From Macrocystis pyrifera (lineage: Eukaryota; Sar; Phaeophyceae; Laminariales; Laminariaceae): a stretch of DNA of 64,000 nt. The translations under genes and the position numbers were made by a program. A model generated the notes under the pieces. The model searched no databases, had not been told where the DNA came from, and was given only the letters and a program-made list of their open reading frames with translations. The stretch's first letter is position 1; each line of letters starts with the position of its first letter. The stretch covers positions 868,001-932,000 of the forward strand of contig JASSKH010000026.1 of assembly GCA_031763025.1 (NCBI GenBank), in the 5' to 3' direction. This document shows, piece after piece, positions 23,740 through 36,600 of the stretch.

Positions 23740-24645
23740 GTGGATATCAACGATGAGATAAATGAGACAGCATGTATTGCCTTCGTGCCCACTTGAAAAT
23801 ATTGATAATAATGCTATCCCAGATCTGGCGTGCTTGGCTGATGTTGCCTATGAGTGCCTTCCTGCAAATATCCATCTCTATCAACCCAGACAGCGCAGAC
23901 ATTGCAAACAGCAACCATCACACGCTGCACGATGTTTCGGTCTAGTGACGGTTTCGGCGCAAGGTGCTCCTGACTTCACCGCAACGACCGCACGCCAAGG
24001 CTTGCTGAGGAACTTCCCATTCCTCACGTAAATGTGGGCAGGTCTACAGCGCTACAGACTCAGCCTCAGCACGCAAACCGACCAAATTGCATGGCAAAGC
24101 AGCGCCCACGACACTCACCAAAGATGTGCCTAGTCTCAGCATCCTCCCTTCCGGATTCTTCGAACTTGGTCTCGGGTGCGGTCAAACGCCAAAAAGCTTG
24201 CAAAAACAAAACGTGCCTCTTGCCACACTGCGCTCGAACACTTCAAGAGCAGCTTGCGATCAAGCAACCGCACGCACCACAACCTCGGGGCAACAGCTGC
24301 AACGTGCACAAATTCAAGGTGGGCTCGCTAGTTGTGCGATGCTGCGCTCGAGTCTTCACCGATCGATCGACCTTCCTCAAGCTGCAGGCTGTGAGTTCTC
24401 ACACAGCAGGAGTTGTGCGGACTTGTTGTTACACTTATGGAGGCGGTGATTGGTAGGGGGTGTCCCGTACAATTTACGGGGACGTTTAGATTTCAACCCC
24501 TTATAGGCTATATAAGATCAATATCACATAAAAACCACGGCAACTGCAAGACGAACCAGAAACCACAACAGAAAACATAGAGCTCACGTGCAGACCACGC
24601 GGGCGTATTGGGGCACAAGAGGCAGAACAGCAGTGCGATAGAGTG

Positions 24646-27600
24646 ATGAGAAAACGATTCTGCTTGCTCACCGCACTCTTGCTCTCGCTTGGTGCCGACG
24701 CAGCCTTCAGCTTGTCTGCTCGTTGCGACTTTGCTGCCTCGGATAGCACGGCACCAGCTAAACCCCAGCTTCACAGGTCACCACTTGAGGCCATCAAAGG
24801 AACGCGAGGAGGAGAAGACGCCGCACAAGGTGCTGCCCAGAAATTTGGGAGAAGGGGTGGGGCGAAGATGGAAGGACCTAGAACCGGATTGGGTCGACTT
24901 CGTGATGCCGTGTTCCCTATTTACGGTGGCGAGGAAGCAGGGAAGTTCTTCGCCTTGGGTGGCATCCAATTCTTCATCATCTTCGTGCTGACGCTCACAC
25001 GAGACCTGAAGGACACTCTGATCATTACGTCTTGCGGCGCGGAGGCCATCTCCTTCTTGAAGGTACACTGCTGTTGTACTGCTGCTGTATCTTGACTATG
25101 TGATGATGCAGCATCTTGTTCCAAGGCAAGCGCTGCAGATGATACCGGAGGTAGTGTGGAAATATTAGTATTTCCTCTATAACAATACCATGTTCGCGTA
25201 TCAATCCGGACAGGAGTGCGTACACCGCAAGGGTAGATGGTCTCAGATCGACCCTGGATCCATATTTGGACGTGCAACGGCGTATCGTGCCTGCTAACCC
25301 TGGTCCAGGGACGGAAAACATATGCGTCAAAACGCAGAGGAACATTGAATTTCGTCCTTGCAAATTGCCTTTGGTCCGTGGGTCCTACGAGGACTCTAAA
25401 AATGGCTGGGTTGGTCGCCTAGGTGATTGTAATAGTTGCCACTGACGTTGAATATGGGCTAACGTGCCGGATTTGGTGTGGCGCTGGCTGCTGCTGAAGA
25501 TGCGTTTAGCGATTGAAAACGTCTAGACGCCGTGGCGTTTTCCGTGTATTGCAATATGTTTTCTTGGCGAAGGCCGAGGGCGACGTAGACTCTGCGTTGG
25601 GTGTGTTGTTAAAATGCAGTGAACTTCGTCATTACACTCATTACACCACCAGACAACTCTCATGCATTCATGTTCAACATAGTAGTATATCATACGAGAT
25701 ACCACTTCCATCGGTCACGTTGCGGTGAGTACCTCATGTGTGATCGTTCTGTGTCGTCAGATATAAAATTCTAGAGCAGCAGCTAGCTGCAGTAGTAATA
25801 CAGAATATCTTTTCTAGTTTTTTGTTGCCTATCTTTGTGACGACACCCCCACAACCTTCACCTGCAGCCAATATACCGGCACTGCCAGACTACCCGGAAA
25901 GTACCAGGTAATCCAACGTGAAAAACCGTTTGGCAATCGGATGTTATCTCGAACAGATATGCACTATTACTTGAAGTCGACTTTTAAAGTTGAAAACAAA
26001 ATCTTGCCCTCTACCAGAACACAGGTAAAGGAGCCCACTGTAAGAGTAAATGACAGGAAAATACGAAATAAGATAGCGGTTACGCTGAAGTCAGTATAAA
26101 ACGTACCTTTCACGAAAGAGAAGAAAAAAGAAATTCGGACTGGACCAGCATTCCTGTTTATTATTTTTCCCCACTATTGTTGAGTGTTTTGAATTGTAGC
26201 TCGCTCGAGAAAAACGCCTTTATATTTTGTCTATATATAATTCTTGACCCCTACCTATGGTCCCTGAGCCTTTTCGTACGTGTTCATACGAATAGCCAAG
26301 CGTAGCTTATATTTCTGAAGAAATACCTCACGAAATAGAAAAATACCAAAAAAGGACGAAACCGAGGAAAAACGGTAAGAATTGGCAAAAAAAAACGAAA
26401 ACGAAAAAAATGCAGCTTATTTAAACAAGTAAAATTCTACCTCGCAAATATCTATGTCGCGAGTCGCGAGCCGCGAGAGAATTTCCACACCTCCGTCCAA
26501 CCTTTTATCAAATGATAACACCTAGGGAACAGCAGGGCAACCCTTGCCCTGCTCTACAAGAACAATACCATGTTCGCCTATCATAATTCGAGCCACGATC
26601 TGCGGAGCAATGATATGATGCTGGTCGTGGATTGGAGCGTACCAAGTACGACATGTGTCCTGTGGTTGGAGCGTACCTGGTACGACATGTGTCCTGCGGT
26701 TATCGTTCAGTATGATACCATCGTACTGGTCAGCACCACCACTGGCTACCACGTACAGCAGTAACAGGTCACTGCTTGCGTACACCATGCACCGCCATAC
26801 TCGTAGTATGCGTGTGTTACTTGTATTACGCACACACAACATAAATACTTTGCAGCTCTGTGTTTGTATCCACACTGGCGACAGAAAGCCTTCTGGTATC
26901 ATACACCACTGTACATATATAACTGGTAGCACGTACGGACAGCAGTGGTCTATTACGGTTAGGGCTGGTTAGGGTTACAGTTAGACGCAGGGTGGCAGTG
27001 TGGAGTGCGGTCGCAGGTGACATGTCCTTGTCTTTTTTTCCACCACGTGCAGATCAGCAGACGGCGCTGGTGTTCTTGCGGCATGAGTTTCCCATGTGTT
27101 GACTTCGCTACGTAAGCGCAGGTACTGTAATACCGTGTACCTGGTACATATTTAGCGCATCAATAGATTTCATGCCAAACTGTCAAAAAGGGGTAATGCT
27201 ATTTGCGACACCGGTGTCGTAATTTCTTATTTGCGACACGGTGTCACAAATATGCAGCTTATTGGCGACATCGCGCCACGTTCGCGGCACATACCTCAGA
27301 TTGGCTCCGCACCGCCAGGGATGTATTGGTATGGTGCAGGGCCATCATTGAAGCTATCGTATGGCCGAAACGGGTCAGGACTTGAGATATTTGGCATCCT
27401 GGTGCACCCGCAAAACGTTCAGATCGGTGTCGCAAATAAGCCATATTTACGACAAGCGTGTCGCAAATAGGCCTTATTTGGGAAACCGCGACGTGGTTGC
27501 TGCACACGCTTCGGATCGACAAAGCACTACCAGTAAAGTCTCAGCATGGTGTAGGGCTACCATTGAAGCTATCGTGTAGCCAAAACGGGCCAGTACTCGA

Positions 27601-30600
27601 GGAGATATGATGGATCCTGGTACAACCCGCAGAATCTTCTGGCTCCTGTCGCAAATAAGCCTTATTTGCGAAACCGCGCCGTGGTTGCTGCACACGCTCC
27701 GGGTCGGCAAAGCGGTACCAGTAGAGTCTCAGCATGGTGTAGGGCTACCATTGAAGCCATCGTGTAGCCACAACGGGCCAGTACGCGAGGAGATATGGGA
27801 TATCCTGGTACATCCCACAGAACCTTCTGGCTGCTGCCGCAGATAAAAGCCTTATATGCGACACTCGTGTCGCAAATATACCGTATTTGCGACTCCGCGC
27901 CGTGGTTTGTGCACACGCTCCGGATCGGCAAAGCGGTACCATTGGAGTCTCATCATGGTGTAGGGCTACCATTGAAGCCATCGTGTAGCCCAAATGGGCC
28001 AGTGCTCCAGGAGATATGGGGTATCCTGGTACATCCCACAGAATCTTCTGGCTGCTGCCGCAAATAAGCCTTATTTGCGACACCGCGCGCCGTGGTTTGT
28101 GCACACGCTCCGGATTGGCAAAGCGGTACCATTAGAGTCTCAGCATGGTGTAGGGCTACCATTGAAGCCATCGTGTAGCCAAACGCGCCAGTACTCGAGG
28201 AGATATGGGGTATCCTGGTACAACCCACAGAACCTTCTGGCTGCTGCCGCAAATAAGCCTTATTTGCGACACCGCGCCGTGGTTTGTGCACACGCTCCGG
28301 ATTGGCAAAGCGGTACCATTAGAGTCTCAGCATGGTGTGGGGCTACCATTGAAGCCATCGTGTAGCCCAAACGGGCCAGTGCTCGAGGAGATACGGGGTA
28401 TCCTGATACACGGTCAGAGTATTCAACGTGGCTCTTCTACTGCTGCTGTGGTACAACAGAGTAGACACACAAATACGATAGGCTAGGAGTGCGAAAACTA
28501 TACATAACCCATCAGACTGCCTCGCCGACCAGGGCATCCAACATAATCGGGAATTGACTGCGTAGCTGGGCGAGGAGACTACTCATGATTTGAGTGGGCC
28601 AAGTCAGTGCGCACAATCTGCTGGAGTTGCGGGATGTTGGTGAGTCTTCCATAATGCTTGGGGTTCCCTCCGCAAACATTCCGCCTAAACTTATGGAAAC
28701 CCCCAACCCGCGTACCAGTGTGTACAGCATACAGCAGCACGGTGGGAGCTCTACACAATACTGCAGGCGATCGAAGGACACCTTCCAAGCAGCCTACGAA
28801 CCCCACGACCTTCTACACGCGTTACACATACCGATTTCTTCGTCACCATGAACAAGGCGGCTAACTCCTCTGCCGCTTACATTGAACTCATGCAGTCCGC
28901 TGTGGGTTTCTGTTGTATGTTTCACCACCGTTAAAGAATGAACATCGGGAATCTGTGTACAAACTACGTGCTACGCATGTGCGGATACTGTGGACCGCTG
29001 TTGGGTTGGTGCAACAGCAAGCAGGATAGTGTGTCGGAAAGAATGCGTACAACGAACATGACGCACAATTAGGCAAGCTGTAGCATGGCAGCCCTCCGTG
29101 CATGTAAGAGGTGTGTGTTCGTTGCCTTAACTATTCCGACAAACACTGTGCACAGCGTTTCGAAAGTTTGTTCAGTCCCGTGCGGCAGAACGATGGGCGT
29201 TAGTGAAAGCCTGAGCGATAGGCGCTTTTACGCGGCTGTTCAAGGGCAATTAAGCAACCACATTGGTGGGTGATGATGGTTGCACGGAACGAACGCCGAT
29301 TTTACTGCGGTGCTATGATACTGTTGTAGATGACATGCACCCACCTATTTCGCTAGCATCCACAGACTACAGTATACTGTGGTACAAAAAACGTATACAT
29401 TTGTACAGAGCGAAGCGTGCACAAACTTCTGTGCCCGTCATTTGTGCCCATGTTAATAGACGCGTAAACAGAGCACCCGACGCTTCGAACGATGCCAGTG
29501 CTCTCAATTATAGTACGTACGACTTATTAGAACACGGCGCGGCAATGACCAAGTTAATTTCAAATCCATCGATTCACGATGACGTGGCTAAGATCGATGT
29601 TCTCATGGAAACATGCTGTACAGAGTGGTGTAGTCCGAGCTAGTGCTATTTATAAGCCACCGTTGTAGTCCTGGTCTAAACGGGGCGCGCGCGACGAACG
29701 TCGTGCGATGTCGTCAAATGCGGCTTGACGACACCAGTCTGAATATTATGACAGCAGTGCACCAGGATCATCAGGATACCACAGACAGTATGTCCTTGAT
29801 TAATGGCCCGTTCTGGATACACGCGTGTCGCAAAACAAGGCTTTTATTTTGCGGCATAAGCCAGAAGATTCTGCGGGTGTACTAGGATACCCTATGTCTC
29901 CTCGAGTACTGGCCCGTTTTGGCTACACGATAGCTTCAATGGTAGCTTTATACACCCTGCTCAGACTCTACTGGTGGTACGTCGCCGATCCGGAGCGTGT
30001 GCGGCAACCACGTCGCGGTGTCGCAAATACGGTATTTGCGACGCGCGTGTCGCAAGTACGGCTTATTATTTAACACCGATCTGAACGTTTTTACGGGTGT
30101 ACCAAGATGCCAGATATCTCCACGAGTCCTGGCCCGTTTCGGCCATGCGATAGCTTCAATGATGGCCCTGCACCATGCCAACACACCCCTGGAGGTGCGG
30201 AGCCCATCTGAGGTATATGCCGCGAACGTGGCGCGGTGTCGCAAATAAGAAATTACGACACCGGTGTCGCAAATAACACTACCCGTCAAAAAGACGTTGT
30301 TGCTTTACGAGGTACCAGGTATATAAGGTGCTTACCTGGTGCCTGGTACCTGTACCGTGTGGTTTAGGTAGTACAAGGAGCTACATATGGACCCTGGTAT
30401 GCGGTACACATAGCACCTGAAGACCAGGTGTTAGATATTACACGACTGCACAGAGTGGATGGACAGGAAGGACCCTTGGGATTTGTGTACGGATGGCTGT
30501 GGCTGGGGAGCGGGCGGGTCTATTCTATTGGCCAGCTATACCTGTAGCTCAAAAGCTTAGCGGCCAGTTTCGCCAGCTGCAGCAGCAGTGTGATATACTT

Positions 30601-33600
30601 GTACGTATTGTCTGGTAGTCGGAAGGAGCGACGGACCGACCGCTGTTGCTGTGACTTACCGGTGATCACTTGATGCAACAATGTAACTCCGCAGTCACGC
30701 GATCGCGCAAACAGCAGTTCACCTGTCTCCAGTTCACAGCCCAACAATAGCCAGTACAGTATTATATATACGGGTATATATCATTGCACCCGCGTTTCGG
30801 CGCCAAACTGCTTCGAAATAGTATAGGGAAGGCGTGGGACGCAATTCAAACTGCGCAACGCGTTTCGGGCAAGGCGAAGAATAATTGCGGAGCCTTTTGC
30901 GCTGCAGGCGTTTTTTTTTTTTTTTGGAGGGCATCTTTCTTCGCCGCGGGCTCGAAACCATTCAGGATATAGAGCACTCCAAGCTCCCAACAGCTCACTC
31001 ACATTCGGCGGACGGCACAGACAGATGGTTTCCTTTGTTTTCTATCTCTTCAATGAAAAAGTTGAAGATAAAAACTTCAAGAGTTACTCCTTTTAGAGAA
31101 AACTGCAGTCCCGTTCTGGGGGAAAGCTACCGAGAATTCTAGTGGTTTATCCCCAAAAGCGGGACTGCAGTTCTCGAAGGGTAAAACGGAAGTGAAAATT
31201 CGAATGTTCAGCAAAAAATAGAGCTCTGGTCGGGCAATCGAACGAGGCAGATGGCTGTTCCTCGCGCCTCCGATTGTCCGATGTCATTCTCCGAAACGAG
31301 GGAAAGGGCCCTCGGGTGCTCAAATCACACTGATCCTACAGTACGCACCAGCATGCCAGGTACCAGGGTACCTGGTGTTACAACAGCGAACAGATACGTA
31401 TCAGACAGCAAGTAGTCGGCGGTGGATGGTGTTTTACCACTTGGCTCAATTTCGACAAAATGGTTGATAGCGCGCGTACACACACGCTTTTTCGTCACAA
31501 CTGAATCCCGTTGTTTTCCCCCAAGCTCGGGCCTCCTCGTCCTCGGTTTCACGTAGGCACGGCGACACAAAACCAGACGCCAAGAACGCATGTTTTGCCC
31601 CGAGTTCGGCGCCATTGTTGACCCGACTTCGGTGATCCAGTAAATGGTAACTTTCATGCTCCAAGTAGCTGTTTTTTTTTTTAGTCGTCACTTTTTCTCT
31701 CCAGCCTAACTCGTAGGAGGTTTTGCCCTCAGCGGTCTTCTTCTGGACAACTCGTGGTCATAGGTGTCGTGCCTTCTCCCCCCCGGTACGTGCCTTTTAT
31801 TTTTGGTCGCGCATAGGTTTCAGCATTCCCGCTGCTCGTCGATTTTCATCGAGTGTAGCTAGCTCACACTCTTGTGAGACGCTGAGGTCGAGTTGTTGTG
31901 GTCGTTCCCTTTTCTTTTTCTGCTTTTGGCTTTCTTTTTTTTTTGGGGACCGCACGGCCTCACGGCACACGACCGGACCGAACGGGAACAGAGGAGGCGA
32001 ATAGGGTAACGGCGGCGTAACACCCCTAGACACTACCAGATAGACACTACTGTACGTACCCCCCACCGCCCTTCTCTATATATGCCAACTAGTGGAAGAC
32101 AACTCGGATTTACAAACTCTTATTTATGTAACAGGTATACGGCGTCCAGCCAGCGGAAACGGTGTTCATGCTTACGTACTCAACACTACCCCCCCCCCCC
32201 CCCCCCCCCCCCTCACCCTCGTGTCTCTCTACCGATGCGCTTACTTATTTTAACAAGTATACGGCGTCCTGCCTGCGGCAACGGTGTTCGCACTGATGTG
32301 CCAAATATCCCCCTCCCCCCCCTCCTCTTGCCTCTCTCTACCAACGCCCTTACTTTAACAGGTGTACGGCATCCTGCCTGCGGCAACGGTGCTCATACCG
32401 ACGTACTTACATCCATCCCTCTATTAGGTGTAGAAACGGTGCTCGGTCTCGAAAGGAGTGCGTGGTTAATGGTCAAATGTCTGAGGCAAGCAAAAAATGA
32501 GTACCTTCCCCCCCTCCCCCACTGCCCCCCCCCCCATTGTCTCTATACCAACGCTCTTCATTCACAGGTGTACGGCGTCCTGCCAGCAGCAACGGTATTC
32601 ATGCTGGTGTATTCGAAAGTATCTACGTTGCTGTCGAAGCGAGCTCTCTTCTACGCGACGGCACTACCCTTCTTCGCGTTCTACTTGTTCTTCAAGCTTG
32701 TCATGTATCCCATGCGGGACTCGCTGCACCCTTCCCCCGCGACGGCGGCAGCGAGTGTGCCGGAGGGGCTGTCCTACATGGTCAACCTGTACCGTCACTG
32801 GACCTTCGCGCTGTTTTATGTGGTGTCCGAGCTCTACTCTTCTGTGAGATTTGTAGTTTGATTTGTGAGATTGATTTGTGAGGTTCGTGAGGTTTTCGGT
32901 TGCTCTGCTGTGAGAGTTTTGACGCTTTTCTGTGAGGTTGCTTTGCTCTAGTCTGTTTTGGTCTGATTATGTCGTGCTTTGCTGTGACTTGCTTTGGCTT
33001 TCCTTGACCTGCTCCGACTTGCTTTGCCTTTGCTTGTTTGGATTAGTTCAAATACCGGCTAACGTCTTGACCACGGTCAGTCGATGTCAGCACTTTTCCC
33101 CTTCCTGTCCAAGCGTTATTCTCAGGCGACAACAGGCGCGGCCGATCACACGGCGTTGTCGTCGAACGTCCTATTCGTCCGTACAAGCGTTGTGGTGCCG
33201 CGACTCGTCATGCACGTATTGTAGTGGCTTGGTTTGGTCAACGGCTGCGGGCACCGTTTTGTCTGACGAATCAATGACGCCCACCCATTCGCCGCCGCCC
33301 CTTTCTCACCCAACACACCACGACCACGACGACGATATTGACAACAAAAACAACAACAACAACGACAACGATTAACAACGACATCGCCAATGACAACAAC
33401 AACCGCCACCGTCGCCGTCATCACCTCAACGAAAAATCGCCACCACCACCCCCCCTCCCCAACCATCACCACCACAAGTAAAACCACCACCACCACCACC
33501 GCCACCACCACCCTACCTCCCTCACCACCCAACCCCCCACCTCCACCATCGCCACTACAACAACAACAATCAGGTGTCGATAGGTGTGCTGTTCTGGCAG

Positions 33601-36600
33601 TTCGCGAACGACATCGTCCCCGTGCCGCAGGCGAAGCGGTTCTACCCCCTGTTCGGACAAATGTCCAGCCTGGCGCCAGTCATGGCGGGCCTCTGCGTCG
33701 TGCGATTCACGAGCGACGCTGCTGCTGGGGTGGGGGGCAAGAACAAGGCGGTAGCAGAGGGCTTGCTCGACTTCGTCCTGGTGAGACCTGGGGGGTGAGA
33801 AGGGAGGGGAAGGGAGGGGGGGCGGGAGGTGGGTTCGGGTAGGCGAGGGGGCGCTGGGGGGTTACTCATAATCATGCATGGCCGTAATCCTATGATCATA
33901 GTCCCTCGCATCCCTACAATGCCCGGTGGGAGCACGTTGGGTTTTCACGGACCAAGCAGATATTGCTTGCACTAAGCGCGAAGCGCTGTGAGCTATTCGG
34001 CGAGTTGCATGAAGGGTGAGCTGCATCCTAGTAAGAACCGCTTACGAAGCAGACGTGCACATGGATGGCAGCTTCGGGGATGAGGTGGAAGGGGGGGATG
34101 AGGTGCTTTGCCTATATCGATACCTGCGTATCGGCGACCGCCCTACCTTACCCCCTATTTATAGAGTATACACCTCAATAGGCACAACCGGAGTGTCTCC
34201 TCGTCTTCCTAACCCCAGCCTTTTGGCATTTTTTTTTTTTGCTGATGACGCTGTGTTACCTTTTTTGGAATTTGAGGAGCAAAAAGACGCACAAAATCGA
34301 TGGCGACATCACGTAGCAACCCCGACGACGCCGAGTTACGGGAATGATACGTTTAGTACCGATACTATGTGTCTGGTATTACGCAAGGAACTGTACGACG
34401 CACGCTCTCGCAGCATGATACTGTATACGTACTGCTGTGTTAGCATCGTACTGTAAATCGCTCTCCCTGTTTGACCCTGCTTCGACAAAATTGGTCGAAG
34501 TAAAATTGACAATAAACATAACCTTAACCCTATATAGACGCATGCTACACTGTATAATGGTTGAGGTAGCATTTTTATTTTTTCTGATGAAAAGGATCTC
34601 CTAACCTTACCCAAAACCTGACTCCGAGAAAACAAATCAATAAGCTTACCCGATGGATAATCCCATGGCACACCTGTTAGGTATCAGGCATGCTACGATA
34701 GGGATATTATATATATACAAGGCACTTCGCTCCGCGGGCGGCCTACGCCGCCCGCTACGCTCGCTCAGGAAGGAAAAGTACATCAAAATTATGCGAAGCG
34801 GACTGAGATCCATGATTGAATATTGTTTTTTTCATGACTGTAGTTGCAAACTGGCGACTTGATAATGCCAAGAGTCCCGCCGCCATGCTTCATTCATTCA
34901 GGAGAAAACAGCTCGGACGCCACATACGCTTCGCGTCTCGGGCGGTTTTCCGCTTCGCTCGCTCACATGTCGTACGCACGTACATACCCCAGGTCGGGTA
35001 CTTATTTTCTTCTTTCGATATGATTTATGTCTGTACTCGTATATTCGAAAGATGAAGCACAGCACGGCACAGCAGCACCGCAAAAACAATGAAAATGAAA
35101 CCGCAAATTTCGGAAAAAAAAAACCCCGTCCCCTCTCGTAAAATAATTCCTGCCTGATTGGAACACCTTACACCGGTCAAAAAGAAAAAAGGAAAAAAGT
35201 CAAACAGCAGAGCTTCTCTCTCAGCCTCGTACGCCGCCCGCCCTCTCGCGACGACCTCGCCACCGATTCGGTCTGGGTAAAGCTTCCCTCACTCTCTGCG
35301 ACAGTGAGCCCCGTCGCCCGCCTCGCGTGAAGCCTCACCATGGCCGTCGTTCGCCAGCTCGACAATGTTGGTTCTCAGACTGCGTACCTCTCTCTTTGAG
35401 CTTCAAGCCCGGTCGCAAAAATAAGCACCGCTTGAATATTATCTTTCAATCCCGAACGACCCTTATAAACTTGTAGATACTCTATCAGAAACCACAAATG
35501 GAGACCAGACAGATCCCATTCATGCTTCCCTCGTGTCTCGAGGCACACGCGACGCCTAGCCACGAAAACGGCGACCGCGCTCCTTGCAACCCCCTCTCTA
35601 CCCACCACCATCCGCCGACACCCGCGAGGGTGCCGGGCTCGCCCGCGATGCCGTGCTCCGAGTACACGCACGCACACGAAACGAAAGAAGAAAAAAGGAA
35701 AGAAGGACTGAAAGTGCGAAGAGAAATGGAGAAAACAAAGAACCGCTGGAAAGGTCCGGCAAGTAATCAAAGGAGGCGATTCCCAAGTGAGAGCTCTGAG
35801 AGGCCAGGGATGTATCAACCGAGCACGCTCAGAGATCGAGATATCTATAAGTAGTTCTATATCGCACGTTCCGGCGAAAAAAAACATGACTAAGTACTAT
35901 CCAAATATCATATCGTATAGGTGGTACAAGGCGCTTCGCTCCGCGGGCGGCATACGCCGCCCGCTACGCTCGCTCAGGAAGGAAAAGTACATCAAATTAT
36001 GCAAAGCGGACTGAGGTCCATAATTGAATATAGTTTTTTTTCATGATTGATTGTAGTTGCAAACTGCCGACTTGATAATGCCAAGAGTCCCGCCGCCATG
36101 CTTCATTCATTGAGGAGAAAACAGCTCGGACGCCACATACGCTTCGCGCCGCGGGCGGTTTTCCGCTACGCTCGCTAACATGTCGTACGTACGTACATAC
36201 CCCAGGTAGGGTACTTATTTTCTTATTTTGTGTCTGTACTCGTATGTACGAAAGATGAAGCACAGAACGGCACAGCAACACAGCAAAAACAATGAAAATG
36301 AAACCGAAAAAATCTGAAAGAAAAAAAATCCCCGTCCCCTTTCGTATAGTAATTTACTACCTGAGTGGAACACCTTACACCAGTAAAAAAGAAAAAATGA
36401 AAAAATGAAAAAAAGAAAAAATCTTACAGCAGAGCTCTCTCAGCCTCGTACGCCACCCGCCCCTCTCGCGACCATCTCGCCACCGATTCGGTCCGGGTAA
36501 ACGCTTTCCTCCCTCTCTTCCTCAGTGAGCCCCGTCCCCCGCCTCGCGTGAAGCCCGGTGCACACCGTGGCCGTCGTTCGCCAGCTCGACAATGTTGGTG

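Larger units (their letters stand above)
19415..24645. other. Spacer between divergent DLST and NTT genes
   Basis: No supportable gene. It should contain both promoters, but I cannot point to core promoter elements with confidence. Contents: a three-unit tandem repeat (19810-19995), a MITE remnant (21582-21676), a SINE-like element (21688-21935), a CAG run (23707-23735) and several TACCWGGTA motifs. The last few hundred bases before 24646 probably hold the NTT 5' untranslated region. Confidence 0.55.
27191..30284. mobile_element. Mutator-like TIR transposon with tandem subterminal repeats (non-autonomous)
   Basis: A 3094-bp element in NTT intron 1. The two ends are inverted copies: GGGTARTGYTATTTGCGAC, then CACCGGTGTCG and AATTTCTTATTTGCGACAC, with only two mismatches in the outer 49 bp. 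Similarity continues for roughly 480 bp apart from a short indel. It is flanked by a perfect 9-bp direct duplication, GTCAAAAAG. Nine-bp duplications with long TIRs are typical of Mutator-like elements (established knowledge); hAT and P elements give 8 bp. The left arm carries six tandem units, the right arm about two. The 1.4-kb centre has one frame of 126 codons (29263-29643) that I do not recognise, and no transposase, so it would depend on a partner. Confidence 0.85.

Noticed and set aside
23762-24456. Two plus-strand frames of 89 and 140 codons upstream of NTT
   Set aside because: No recognisable domain, no splice signals linking them to NTT, and the NTT signal peptide gives a natural start at 24646.
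27191-28420. CRISPR-like array because of regular repeats
   Set aside because: Units are about 190-220 bp with no unique spacers, form one arm of an inverted repeat and lie in a eukaryotic intron.
35375-35887. 170-codon minus-strand frame in the 1.15-kb repeat
   Set aside because: Complement of the shared plus-strand frame; Phe-rich because of the A-rich plus strand, and disrupted in the other copies.
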